A stretch of 64,000 nucleotides of DNA from Mucilaginibacter sp. OK283 (GCF_900110415.1 NZ_FODR01000003.1:596187-660186), one strand, 5' to 3'; shown: positions 26,683 to 34,980, numbered from the stretch's first letter. The notes: generated by a model from the sequence alone, not told the origin. Numbers and translations are program-made.

Positions 26683-26973
26683 ATGAAACAATACCTGGTT
26701 ACCGGCTACGATTATACCGACGAAGGTGCCCTTGAACGCCGTATGAATACACGTGCACATCATCTTGATGGGGTGAAAGCGCTTAAAGCCAATGGCAATT
26801 TTATTGCTGCCGCGGCCTTTTTAAACGAAGAAGGTAATATGATAGGTTCGGTAATGATGCTGCAATTTGAATCGGAAGAAGAATTAAATGCCTGGAAACT
26901 GGCCGAGCCCTATGTTACCCAAAGCGTTTGGGAATCTGTAGATGTGAAACCTATTAAAGTGGCGGTTATTTAG
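26683..26973 (+). CDS. YciI-family protein
   Basis: A 96-residue protein with the YCII ferredoxin-like fold: MKQYLVTGYDYTDEGALERRMNTRAHHLDGVKALKANGNFIAAAAF, containing the conserved His of the family (HLDGVKAL) and the FESEEELNAWKLAEPYVTQSVWESVDV region. The function is unknown, and members may be small oxidoreductases or binding proteins. It is divergent from galK and convergent with a hypothetical gene. Three bases after its stop begins a 14-bp-period repeat also found after pyrF. Confidence 0.88.
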   Translation: MKQYLVTGYDYTDEGALERRMNTRAHHLDGVKALKANGNFIAAAAFLNEEGNMIGSVMMLQFESEEELNAWKLAEPYVTQSVWESVDVKPIKVAVI

Positions 26974-26975
26974 GT

Positions 26976-27078
26976 AGTATCAAGTAGTAAGTATCAAGTA
27001 GTAAGACTGCTGCAACGCGCAGCTAATTTAAATAGCTTCATCTGAACGTGAAAATCTTGATACTTACTACTAAGAACT
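26976..27078. repeat. Heptad array (word AGTATCA/AGTAGTA) with inverted partner
   Basis: 26976-27003 is AGTATCA, AGTAGTA, AGTATCA, AGTAGTA. The inverse TGATACT, TACTACT, AAGAACT lies at 27058-27078. A 16-bp perfect inverted repeat (26983-26998 with 27056-27071) closes a loop of 57 bases. It fills the gap between two convergent genes and could act as a bidirectional transcript end. Confidence 0.85.
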
Positions 27079-27502
27079 ATTCCCTTCCAACTCTCCAACG
27101 GACCATTTGCCAGTAGCCGTCGGCATCTTTGGTGTAAAATGCGGTATAGCCAATGCCCATCATATTAAAATCAAAGGCAAACTCGGTTACGGTGGGGTCA
27201 TCGGGTAAAAAATTGGGGAGTACACTATCGGCAACTAAAGCTATTTGTTCGCTTAATTCGTCTTTATCGTTCTTAACAACTTTAATTTCGGTGCTTTTTA
27301 TATAATCTTCCAGGTTTTTAAACTGGTAATTGGGCGTTGGGGCAAATTCATCCTTAAGCTTGCGGGCGGCATTGAATGCGTCTGCAAGGCTTTGCTGTTT
27401 ATAAGCTTCCATGGCTTTCAGTAAATCGGGAGCTGATATTTCGGACACGCCATCGGCGCCGGTGGTGTAAAAGCTGTTTAGTATTTCTTCTTTAGTTTTC
27501 AT
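27077..27502 (-). CDS. Hypothetical protein
   Basis: A 141-residue soluble protein, not recognised. The first half is helical (KTKEEILNSFYTTGADGVSEISAPDLLKAMEAYKQQSLADAFNAARKL); the second half has a strand-rich end (VTEFAFDFNMMGIGYTAFYTKDADGYWQMVRWRVGRE). No signal peptide or membrane segment is seen. It is convergent with the YciI-like gene and starts about 90 bases from the aldo/keto reductase stop. Composition is normal for the window, so a real gene is likely. Confidence 0.7.
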   Translation of the reverse strand: MKTKEEILNSFYTTGADGVSEISAPDLLKAMEAYKQQSLADAFNAARKLKDEFAPTPNYQFKNLEDYIKSTEIKVVKNDKDELSEQIALVADSVLPNFLPDDPTVTEFAFDFNMMGIGYTAFYTKDADGYWQMVRWRVGRE

Positions 27503-27588
27503 GTGCAGGGTATCACTTTAATACAAAACAAAAGGATGCAGTAAAATTAACCACATCCTGTCGCTTTTAGCCTTAAATAGCAAATTAA

Positions 27589-28452
27589 TTACAATTGGCC
27601 AAGACTGTTCAGCACGTCCATATCGTCTTCTGATAATTGAATATCGGCTGTTTTCATATTTTCTTCCAGGTGTTTAACGCTCGAGGTACCCGGTATCAGC
27701 AGTATATTTGGCGAATGGTGCAGCAACCAGCTTAAGGCAATTTGATGGATGGTGGCACCATGTTTACCGGCCACGCGTTTTAGTACATCTTCGCCTTTTA
27801 CGTTACCGCCGCCAAGCGGGAACCAGGGGATAAATGCAATGTTATGCTCGCGGGTATATTCGAGTTCCGCTTCCCATTTGCGGTTATCAACGCTGTACAT
27901 ATTTTGTACCGATACCACTTCGAAGTATTGTTGTGCCAGTTTTATATCCTGCACACTCACTTCAGATAAGCCGATATGTTTAATTTTGCCATCCTGTTGT
28001 GCCTTTTGCAATACCTCAAATGATTTTTCGGCCGGCACTTTCGGGTCAATGCGGTGCAATTGGTACAGGTCAATCCTTTGCAGTTTAAGGCGTTTAAGGC
28101 TTCCTTCAAGGGCCTGGTTTAAATGCGCCGGCGACGAATCAATTGGCCATTCGTTTGGGCCGGTACGTAACAGGCCCCCTTTTGTTCCAATAACCAGGTC
28201 GGCGGGGTAGGGTACAAGCGCTTCGGCAATCAACTCCTCTGACACAAAGGGGCCATAGCTATCGGCAGTATCAATAAAATTTACGCCCAGTTCAACAGCG
28301 CGTTTCAACACACGAATGCACTCTTTTTTATCGTTGGGCGGTCCCCAAATACCCTGGCCGGTAATGCGCATGGCGCCATATCCCAGGCGGTTTATTTTGA
28401 AACCGCCGCCTAAAATGAAAGTTTTTTCAAATGAACTTGTTGTTGTAGCCAT
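27589..28452 (-). CDS. Aldo/keto reductase
   Basis: A 287-residue NADPH-dependent oxidoreductase. The catalytic Tyr region is FIDTADSYGPFVSEELIAEAL, the Lys is in VIGTKGGLLRTGP, and the phosphate-binding end is LIPGTSSVKHLEENMKTADI. The FNxY-like GAMRITGQGIWGPP start is typical of YajO/YeaE-type members. The physiological substrate is unknown. A 332-bp GTGAGTN repeat array ends 54 bases upstream of its start, so transcription must begin downstream of, or read through, that array. Confidence 0.93.
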   Translation of the reverse strand: MATTTSSFEKTFILGGGFKINRLGYGAMRITGQGIWGPPNDKKECIRVLKRAVELGVNFIDTADSYGPFVSEELIAEALVPYPADLVIGTKGGLLRTGPNEWPIDSSPAHLNQALEGSLKRLKLQRIDLYQLHRIDPKVPAEKSFEVLQKAQQDGKIKHIGLSEVSVQDIKLAQQYFEVVSVQNMYSVDNRKWEAELEYTREHNIAFIPWFPLGGGNVKGEDVLKRVAGKHGATIHQIALSWLLHHSPNILLIPGTSSVKHLEENMKTADIQLSEDDMDVLNSLGQL

Positions 28453-28506
28453 ATTGTTAATATTGATTATAAGTTGAACTCAAATACTGCGGTATTGTTT
28501 GGTTTA

Positions 28507-28838
28507 GTGAGTAGTGAGTAGTGAGTAGTGAGTAGTGAGTTGTGAGTTGTGAGTTGTGAGTAGGTGAGTGGTGAGTTGTGAGTTGTGAGTTGTGAGTTGT
28601 GAGTTGTGAGTTGTGAGTTGTGAGTAGGTGAGTTGTGAGTAGTGAGTTGTGAGTAGTGAGTGGTGAGTAGTGAGTGGTGAGTAGTGAGTAGTGAGTTGTG
28701 AGTAGTGAGTAGTGAGTTGTGAGTAGGTGAGTGGTGAGTGGTGAGTGGTGAGTGGTGAGTTGTGAGTTGTGAGTTGTGAGTTGTGAGTTGTGAGTTGTGA
28801 GTTGTGAGTTGTGAGTTGTGAGTTGTGAGTTGTGAGTA
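28507..28838. repeat. Large heptad array GTGAGTN, 47 units
   Basis: The array covers 332 bases and consists of the 7-base unit GTGAGT plus one variable base (T, A or G). Three units are 8 bases long (GTGAGTAG), which accounts exactly for the length (47 x 7 + 3). Because 7 is not a multiple of 3, all frames on the minus strand read the same peptide pattern TTHNSQL, producing spurious open frames up to 140 codons. It lies upstream of the aldo/keto reductase gene. Confidence 0.97.
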
Positions 28839-28909
28839 AAATAGCCGTTAAGATAATCAAAATCCAAAAAATCTGACAAATCTGTTTAATCCGAGTTCAG
28901 ACAAATTTT

Positions 28910-28989
28910 GCGTTAGGGCTCGGCGCGGATACCGGCCACGTGAATAAGGCCTGTGCAGTATGAGCATAGAGCCCGGCCGCAGGCAACGC
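28910..28989. other. Structured non-coding element
   Basis: Nested inverted repeats: GCGTT (28910) with AACGC (28985), GGGCTC (28916) with GAGCCC (28969), and GGCC (28934) with GGCC (28948). The GC content is clearly higher than in the surrounding gap. It may be a REP-like dispersed element or a small RNA; no family was recognised. Confidence 0.45.
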
Positions 28990-28996
28990 CCTGGTT

Positions 28997-29116
28997 AGTA
29001 TCAAGTATCAAGATTTTGATTGCCGGGTGACAAGCCATTCCTGCTGATAGATATAATGCCGGCGGCTTGCTACTTGATACCAAAAAGCAGCAGTCTTGCT
29101 ACTTGATACTCGCTAC
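28997..29116. repeat. Heptad words around AGTATCAAG, inverted copies
   Basis: The left part has GTATCAA twice in a row (28998-29011). The right part has TTGCTAC, TTGATAC twice (29067-29080 and 29096-29109), followed by TCGCTAC. The words are the same as in the arrays after the YciI-like gene and pyrF. The right part lies just before the DUF6526 gene start. Confidence 0.7.
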
Positions 29117-29150
29117 TAAAAACCTATCTTTCCACAAAAAAACAACCGCC

Positions 29151-29582
29151 ATGACCGATCAGAATTTTACCAATCACAAGCGCTTTGCTCCGGGCTATCA
29201 CTATGTATTAAGCTTTTTAGTTTTAACAGGAACTATATCGGCCGCTGTAAATGTTGTAATGCAATGGGGCACCGGTGGATTAATGACCTCGCTGCTTATA
29301 CTATTGCTGTTTACCTGTTTATTTTTTATTTTTATTATGATGCGCACTTTTCCGTTAAAAGCGCAAGACAGGGCCATACGTGCCGAAGAAAGCCTGCGTT
29401 ACTTTGTACTTACGCGCCAACCATTAAGCAGAAACCTTAGTATAGGCCAAATAGCGGCGCTGCGTTTTGCAGCCGATGAGGAAATGGTGCAGCTTGTTGA
29501 AAAAACACTGGCAGAAAACCTTAAACCCAACGAGATAAAAAAAGCAATCCAAACCTGGAGGGCCGACCATCATAGGGTATAG
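29151..29582 (+). CDS. DUF6526 family membrane protein
   Basis: A 143-residue protein with two hydrophobic segments, YHYVLSFLVLTGTISAAVNVV and TSLLILLLFTCLFFIFIMM, followed by a cytosolic tail RAIRAEESLRYFVLTRQPLSRNLSIGQIAALRFAADEEM. This matches the DUF6526 pattern known from Bacteroidota; the function is unknown. The Met at 29151 is chosen because upstream codons are repeat-derived. A heptad array starts at the base after its stop. Confidence 0.8.
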   Translation: MTDQNFTNHKRFAPGYHYVLSFLVLTGTISAAVNVVMQWGTGGLMTSLLILLLFTCLFFIFIMMRTFPLKAQDRAIRAEESLRYFVLTRQPLSRNLSIGQIAALRFAADEEMVQLVEKTLAENLKPNEIKKAIQTWRADHHRV

Positions 29583-29687
29583 GGTTAAATTCTAAACCCC
29601 AAACTCTAAAACCTAAATCCAAAGATTGGAAGCCGGGATATTAAAAGACTGACTTTTAGGATTTAGATTTTAGGATTTAGAATTTTT
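29583..29687. repeat. Inverted heptad arrays (words NNCTAAA and GATTTAG)
   Basis: Starting at the first base after the stop codon, 29583-29624 reads GGTTAAA, TTCTAAA, CCCCAAA, CTCTAAA, ACCTAAA, TCCAAAG. The complementary array is at 29653-29687: CTTTTAG, GATTTAG, ATTTTAG, GATTTAG, AATTTTT. The pair lies between convergent genes and ends in a T-run, so it can form a terminator-like hairpin for both. Confidence 0.85.
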
Positions 29688-29693
29688 CTCCCC

Positions 29694-30098
29694 TTATCTC
29701 CAGGCTCCCAAAATAGCGCCCATCAGCGTTAGGGATACTAAACTGTAACCGCCATTAATAAATATCAGTCGCCAGCTTTTAAGTTCAAAAAGGCTCATGG
29801 TGGCAATGGCACTAAATGTCCAGATACCGGCAAGGGCGCCTGCTTCGGTGCCCCAGGCCAGGTCGGTTTTTGCATCGGCTAAAAAGGCAGCCAGGTTTGC
29901 GGCCATAATAAGCGAAAAAATGGCGGTCATCCCGAATATTTTGAGCTTGTTGCCGGCTTTTAAGTCGGCCTCATCAAGTTTGTTATCGGCTACCCAGGCT
30001 TTGGCAAACAGTACAGGCGAATACCAGATACCGCCAACTAAAAATGAGGAGAGAGCAGCCACCACAACGGCAGCCCAGTTGATTAATTTAGGATCCAT
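29694..30098 (-). CDS. DUF1761 family membrane protein
   Basis: A 134-residue protein with four hydrophobic segments: NWAAVVVAALSSFLVGGIWYSP, IFGMTAIFSLIMAANLAAFLA, GALAGIWTFSAIATMSLFEL and LIFINGGYSLVSLTLMGAILG. The GGIWYSPVLFAKAW stretch is the family hallmark. The function is unknown. The frame remains open for 65 codons upstream, but MDPKLINWA at 30098 is the family start. Confidence 0.87.
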   Translation of the reverse strand: MDPKLINWAAVVVAALSSFLVGGIWYSPVLFAKAWVADNKLDEADLKAGNKLKIFGMTAIFSLIMAANLAAFLADAKTDLAWGTEAGALAGIWTFSAIATMSLFELKSWRLIFINGGYSLVSLTLMGAILGAWR

Positions 30099-30885
30099 GA
30101 TGATAAGTTTATGTGTAATTAAAGTTATCTGTTTTTGGATTAAAGAGCAAAGTTTTTTTGTGGAATAAAGAGGATTGATTAGGTGTGTGGGGGGAACAAA
30201 ATTAGGCGTCCGGTTTGTCAGTCCTGATAGCTGTGGGCATGGTTGAAGCAAGTTATCTACATGGTGTTGTGAAACCCAGACTTGAAGTTTCAAAAACTTC
30301 TTGAGTCTTTCGCCGTCATATCAATCCTCGTTCACAGCTTCGGGATCTTGCTACTACCCATGAGGTGTTTGGTTTTACACAAACATCAGCTTTGAACGCG
30401 GGCTAAGACTCACCAGGCCGACGTTGCGCTGGGCCACTCTCTATGACTGCGGTGGCCGTTGCACAACGAAGTATTTAAGCCCCTGCGTTTGAAATACTGT
30501 CGATCAGCCTTCCGAGATTTTAATATTCAACTATTGCCAAAAGCAAGTTAGTCAGTATTCAAATCTCGGGGCGTCAAACGACCATAAAACATGCGCTTTT
30601 TTTGTACCTTAGTTGTGTAACGGTCACCTGTGGTGAAAAGAGGGTGTCTATTGTTAATTGTTTGATAGTTAGTTATTTAATAGTAATTTCCAAAGCCCTC
30701 TTTGCGGATACAGCCGGAGAGAGATTCAGCGCAGCGTAGCCGGGGCGAGTTGTAACCACCATGCGATATACGTCATTGCCCCTTCAGAATTTCGCGGAAT
30801 TTTATCACTCACAACGATGCGTGGAGATGTGCTTCATGAAAAGTATAAAAATATTAATAAGCCAAATTTAGCCCCTAAGAATTTA
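30099..30885. other. 787-bp gene-free region rich in RNA-like structure
   Basis: No credible gene is present. Structured pieces include hairpins at 30284-30300, 30364-30387, a nested stem-loop at 30395-30489, and 30512-30569. AAAGAGGG/CCCTCTTT arms lie around 30639 and 30695, and GGGGC/GCCCC around 30742 and 30780. A short minus-strand frame near 30725-30805 reads DKIPRNSEGAMTYIAWWLQLAPATLR, a chance-looking or repeat-derived text. Confidence 0.5.
30364..30569. ncRNA. Candidate structured RNA or IS110-type bridge-RNA remnant
   Basis: Hairpin 1 pairs GGTGTTTG (30364-30371) with CAAACATC (30380-30387). The main domain pairs AACGC-GGGCT (30395-30404) with AGCCC-CT-GCGTT (30478-30489). Inside it GTTG/CAAC, GC/GC and GGCCAC (30432-30437)/GTGGCC (30452-30457) stack with internal loops. 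Hairpin 3 pairs CCGAGATTT (30512-30520) with AAATCTCGG (30561-30569). Long stems with internal loops recall the bridge RNA of IS110 elements, but no recombinase gene is present. Strand is not decided. Confidence 0.3.
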
Positions 30886-33513
30886 TCAGGCAAAATAATC
30901 GCTCTTGCTGATGCCTAATTTTTTCATTTTGGAGTGTAAAGTATTGCCGGGAATTTTCAAAATTTCGGCGGCGCCGCCTGCACCTGAAATTTTGCCGGAA
31001 CACCGTTTCAATGCTTCAATAATATAACTACGTTCAACTTCCTCCAGCGAGCGGTTTAAGAGATCAGCCTCGTCTTGCTTTTCTGAATTCATATTCCTGG
31101 GTATATATACATCTTGCAATATACCGTCGGTTGTTAATAATATACTGCGTTCCAGTAAATGTTCCAATTCGCGTACATTGCCCGGCCAGGTGTAGCTGCG
31201 TAACTGCTGTATTACTTTTGGTGCAATTTTCCTGATCCTGCGGCCGGTATTTCTGCTGTGTTTCTTTACAAAAAAATGGGTAAGGGCTTCAATATCCTCC
31301 AATCTGTCACGAAGAGGGGGGAGGCTGATGGGAAATACATTTAGCCGAAAATACAGATCTGAGCGAAAACGGCCGGCCTTTACCTCTTCTTCCAGGTTGC
31401 GGTTAGTTGCGGCAATCAGCCTTACATCTATCTTTATTGTTTGCTTACCTCCAATTCGTTCCAGTTCACGTTCTTGTATTACACGCAGCAATTTAGCCTG
31501 TGCTTCAAGCGGCAGTTCGCCAATTTCATCAAGGAACAACGTACTGTTATTGGCCAGCTCAAATTTACCTATGCGCCGGTCAATGGCCCCGGTAAAGGCA
31601 CCCTTTTCATGACCAAACAATTCGCTCTCAATAAGATTTGCCGGCAACGCGGCGCAATTGACCTTTACCATCAGCTTATCGCGGCGCGGCGATGCGTTGT
31701 GAATGGCTCTTCCAATCAACTCCTTTCCTGTTCCTGTTTCGCCCGATACCATCACAGTAGTATTGGAATCGGCCACCAATGACATCAGGCGATATACTTT
31801 TTGCATCTGGTCGCCATTGCCAATTATTTCCGAGAAGTTGTAAATGGTTTTGATCTGTTCTTTCAGATAATCATTTTCTACTTCCAGCTGTTTTTTGTAG
31901 GCCAGCAATTTTTCATTAGCCTGTATATTGGCAACAGCAACAGCTATTTGGGCACATATCCCTTTCAGCAGCAACTGGCTCAGCCGGTTTGCCAGCAGCC
32001 AGATGGTGCCTATGCTTTTGTCGCCCACACGTAATGGCAGGGCGTACATATTTCTCAGGCCGGTTGTTTGCCACAGCTTCGCGTATGTATTACCGGTTTT
32101 TAATTCTTCTTCTACATTAAACACCAATCCATCCTTACTTGCAAGCACCTGCGCCGTGTAGGTTTCTTCAATGGTGACCCGGTTGGCCAGGCTTTTACCG
32201 TAATAGGTTTGGGCTTTGTCAAACAATGTACCGTCAAACATAAATGGGCTCAGGTGAAAGCCGTCATCATCTATCACCCGCAGCATGGCGAGTTTTGTTT
32301 GCATTGTTTTATCCAACACCCTGAAAATGGCATTTTGCAAATCCAGCTTCGTTCTCGACTGTGTAATATCGTTGCTGAAATTCAGCAAAAAGGCCTGCTC
32401 TTCCTGTTTTTTATTGATTTGCTCATGCGCCAGAATATTAGCCATAGCGATGGATATTTGTGCGCAAATACCTTGCAACAGCTGCACATTGATCTCCCCG
32501 ATGTCGAGGAACAAAATTCCAAGGTTGGTTTCCCCGTTGCGCAACCGGATACCTACAATGTCCTTAAACCCCATCTGCTTCCAATATTGTAAATAAGGTG
32601 AGGTGATGCCGCGTTGTATTTCCCTGTCTATGTTAAATAGCAAAGGGATTGAGTTATTTAATACACGATTTTGAAGTCCGTCATTGATGAGGTACCGGGC
32701 TTGCTCAAGCGCACTCACTATTTTGGGATCTTGTGCCTTTTGAAGATCGTACACATAAGGGCTCATTGTCGTCTGATCTTCATTGATCCGGCGAATGACA
32801 AAGCCTCCCGGTGGATTTAACTTGCCTAATGACGTGCGGACGGCGCGGGCAAGCTCTTCCTTCGTCCTTACGGTTACGATATCGCTGCTAAAGTCAAGAA
32901 GGAATGATTTTTCTTTTTCCTTATCAAGCAGCTCCTCATTTTTGATAATATTAGATACGGCGCTCGACAACTGGGGTATAATGCCTTTAATAATGCTCCT
33001 GAATTCGCTGCTAAAACTGCCGGGTTTATCTGAATAAATATGAATAAAGCCCATGGGCTTTCCTTCTTTCATAAGCCGCGTCATTAAAATTTCTCTTACG
33101 CCTTCTTCGTAATTAACGCGGAGAAAAGCGGGGCTTTGCGGCTTGTCCATTATATCTTCTAGCAGAAAAGATACAGGTTCTTCTGCCTCCAATACCGTCT
33201 GGATAAAGGGCTCGTTCAAGGAAAAATGAGACTTCACCATTTCCTGGTATCTTGGATGCGACCGGATGGGAGAGCCTTCATTGTCAAGCAGGAAAGGGAC
33301 GTATATTTCGTCCTTATAGTCAATAAGGGTAACAATCGTATGAGTAAAGTAAAATAACCCTTTGATCCTTTTTTTAAAAAGTACAATAAGATCATTCTTG
33401 TCCCGAACCCGGGTAATATCGTTCCCCAGTTCCAGCAAGATACTTCTTTCCTGCTCAAGGCCGGCCATTGAGGGGGCCGGCAAATTTGATTCGGAAAGTT
33501 TTGTCTTTTTCAT
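30886..33513 (-). CDS. Sigma-54-dependent transcriptional activator with three GAF domains
   Basis: An 875-residue enhancer-binding protein. Three GAF-like repeats occupy about 20-195, 200-365 and 370-535, each opening with a LLxFxxDIxxxRTKxxL segment. A short coiled coil (about 536-556) leads to the AAA+ domain with Walker A GETGTGKE (591-598), the sigma-54 contact loop GAFTGA (638-643) and Walker B TLFLDEIGEL (658-667). The C-terminal Fis-type helix-turn-helix is GGAAEILKIPGNTLHSKMKKLGI. No receiver domain or phosphorylation site is present, so control should come from small ligands on the GAF domains. No target operon is next to it. Confidence 0.95.
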   Translation of the reverse strand: MKKTKLSESNLPAPSMAGLEQERSILLELGNDITRVRDKNDLIVLFKKRIKGLFYFTHTIVTLIDYKDEIYVPFLLDNEGSPIRSHPRYQEMVKSHFSLNEPFIQTVLEAEEPVSFLLEDIMDKPQSPAFLRVNYEEGVREILMTRLMKEGKPMGFIHIYSDKPGSFSSEFRSIIKGIIPQLSSAVSNIIKNEELLDKEKEKSFLLDFSSDIVTVRTKEELARAVRTSLGKLNPPGGFVIRRINEDQTTMSPYVYDLQKAQDPKIVSALEQARYLINDGLQNRVLNNSIPLLFNIDREIQRGITSPYLQYWKQMGFKDIVGIRLRNGETNLGILFLDIGEINVQLLQGICAQISIAMANILAHEQINKKQEEQAFLLNFSNDITQSRTKLDLQNAIFRVLDKTMQTKLAMLRVIDDDGFHLSPFMFDGTLFDKAQTYYGKSLANRVTIEETYTAQVLASKDGLVFNVEEELKTGNTYAKLWQTTGLRNMYALPLRVGDKSIGTIWLLANRLSQLLLKGICAQIAVAVANIQANEKLLAYKKQLEVENDYLKEQIKTIYNFSEIIGNGDQMQKVYRLMSLVADSNTTVMVSGETGTGKELIGRAIHNASPRRDKLMVKVNCAALPANLIESELFGHEKGAFTGAIDRRIGKFELANNSTLFLDEIGELPLEAQAKLLRVIQERELERIGGKQTIKIDVRLIAATNRNLEEEVKAGRFRSDLYFRLNVFPISLPPLRDRLEDIEALTHFFVKKHSRNTGRRIRKIAPKVIQQLRSYTWPGNVRELEHLLERSILLTTDGILQDVYIPRNMNSEKQDEADLLNRSLEEVERSYIIEALKRCSGKISGAGGAAEILKIPGNTLHSKMKKLGISKSDYFA

Positions 33514-33678
33514 GATGGCAATTTATGGAAATTACAGGCAGATGTTTCCGCGTGGTTGCTGTTCTTCAAATATGCATACAGCTTATCATTAAACCAAAGC
33601 GCTCCACATTTTAATGTGAAACGTCGGTGTGCGTTCTCCCAGAAATTCAGCAATCCTTCCCCCGAACATGCACTCGGA

Positions 33679-34155
33679 TCACCCCTTCGGCGAATCAAAA
33701 AAAGTTAAGTGGCCATCTTCGCCGCTGATGGATTCCCAGGTGTCGTTATCAAAAGTGATTAGGGCAATGGCGCAGGTTGGCAAATCGCGGTACTGGCCGG
33801 TAAGGTAATATAATACCTGGCTGATGCCGGGGTTATGGCCTACAATACCAATGAAATCATATTCGTTTGGCAGTCCGTTAATCACTTTTACCCAGGTGTA
33901 TTCGTTGGCTTCGTAAATTCTTTTATCGGTGCCGGCATTGGGTAGCTGTAGTTGCGCGGTAAAAATATCTGCTGTGGTTTGCGTACGCAGCGCCGGGCTG
34001 GTTACTATTATTTGCGGTATAATGGATTGCCCTTTCAGTATCGACGCCATAAGCACGGCGTCCTCTTTGCCCACCTGCTTTAATGGTCGGTCAAAATCAG
34101 CGTAGCCACTTTCATGTGTGGCTTTGGCATGGCGGATGAGCAGCAATTTTTTCAT
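33679..34155 (-). CDS. SixA-like histidine phosphatase
   Basis: A 158-residue histidine phosphatase of the short SixA type. The active-site signature LLIRHAKA is at residues 5-12 (R8, H9), followed by ASILKGQ, VTSPALRTQTTADIF with the second Arg, and GHNPGISQVLYYLTG with the second His. In E. coli, SixA dephosphorylates phosphohistidine on ArcB or PTS proteins; the target here is unknown. It lies between the sigma-54 activator and an outer-membrane barrel gene on the same strand, with gaps of 165 and 84 bp. Confidence 0.9.
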   Translation of the reverse strand: MKKLLLIRHAKATHESGYADFDRPLKQVGKEDAVLMASILKGQSIIPQIIVTSPALRTQTTADIFTAQLQLPNAGTDKRIYEANEYTWVKVINGLPNEYDFIGIVGHNPGISQVLYYLTGQYRDLPTCAIALITFDNDTWESISGEDGHLTFFDSPKG

Positions 34156-34239
34156 AACAAAACGGATTTTCCGGGTATTTTAAGTTTGGTTTATTAAGTA
34201 TTAACGTTGCTTTTTGTTTGTTGTTTTGCAGTAGAAATG

Positions 34240-34926
34240 TTAAAAAACAAAGCCTACGGAAGCACCGAAAACATGGTTTTTGAATGTGTTACCAGCCTGG
34301 TTTGGCGCTACGTTTGATAGGCCCATGTCGTAATTCAGGTTGAAGAGCAGTCCGCCTTTCAGTTTGATGCCCGCGACGGCGCCGGCGCCATACTCATCCG
34401 ATCTGATATCGCCGTTATCACCAAACGTAATTTTATCGCTGCTGGATATGGCGGTAGGTGTACCATTATTATTGTTATCGGCCGATAGATTTTTTCGGCC
34501 ATAAACACCCATGCCCACAAAAGGGCCTGCGCCAATATAAAATTCGCCTACCACAAAAGAGATATAGTAAACTATATTAACGGGGACCTGCACATAATAT
34601 AAATTGTATTTTGTACTAACCTGGCTTACAGAGCCATTTGGAAGTGTACCGGTAAAACCATTGAATGTGCCGCCTTTGCCGGTAAAATTAACAGCCGGCT
34701 GCAATGAAAAATGCCCAAGTTTAACATCGACAAAAACGCCGAAATTAAAAGATGTTACCATGCCGCTGTTGGCAATGGTGTTGGTGCCGGCAACTACATT
34801 GGCCTGCGTGCCCGATGCCTGCATGGTTGCAAAATTTACACCGCCCTTAATGCCAATAGCAGGCAGTTGCGCGAAGGCGGCTAATGACGAGCAGGATAAA
34901 AGCAAGAAATATAAAAGTATTTTCAT
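34240..34926 (-). CDS. PorT-type outer-membrane beta-barrel protein
   Basis: A 228-residue protein with signal peptide ending SSLAAFAQ. The mature part starts PAIGIKGGVNFATM, the typical first strand of the OMP beta-barrel family 2 (PorT-like). About eight to ten beta strands with glycine and aromatic alternation follow, such as FNFGVFVDVKLGHFSLQPAVNFTGKGG and GEFYIGAGPFVGMGVYG, ending in GASVGFVF with terminal Phe, as in outer-membrane barrels. The function is unknown. It is upstream of the sixA-like gene in the same direction. Confidence 0.88.
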   Translation of the reverse strand: MKILLYFLLLSCSSLAAFAQLPAIGIKGGVNFATMQASGTQANVVAGTNTIANSGMVTSFNFGVFVDVKLGHFSLQPAVNFTGKGGTFNGFTGTLPNGSVSQVSTKYNLYYVQVPVNIVYYISFVVGEFYIGAGPFVGMGVYGRKNLSADNNNNGTPTAISSSDKITFGDNGDIRSDEYGAGAVAGIKLKGGLLFNLNYDMGLSNVAPNQAGNTFKNHVFGASVGFVF

Positions 34927-34980
34927 TGGGACATCCTTAGGTTGCCGGTAAGCAAATGTAAATAATTTGGTGATTTGACG

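Noticed and set aside
28457..28879. Open frames of up to 140 codons reading TTHNSQL repeats
   Set aside because: They are produced by the 7-bp GTGAGTN array, which reads the same peptide in all frames; no start signal or family supports a protein.
30098..30293. N-terminal extension of the DUF1761 protein
   Set aside because: The 65 extra codons have low-complexity polar text unlike a membrane protein start; the family begins at MDPKLINWA.
30099..30885. tmRNA, RNase P RNA or SRP RNA in the structured gap
   Set aside because: Conserved sequence blocks of these RNAs could not be found on either strand.
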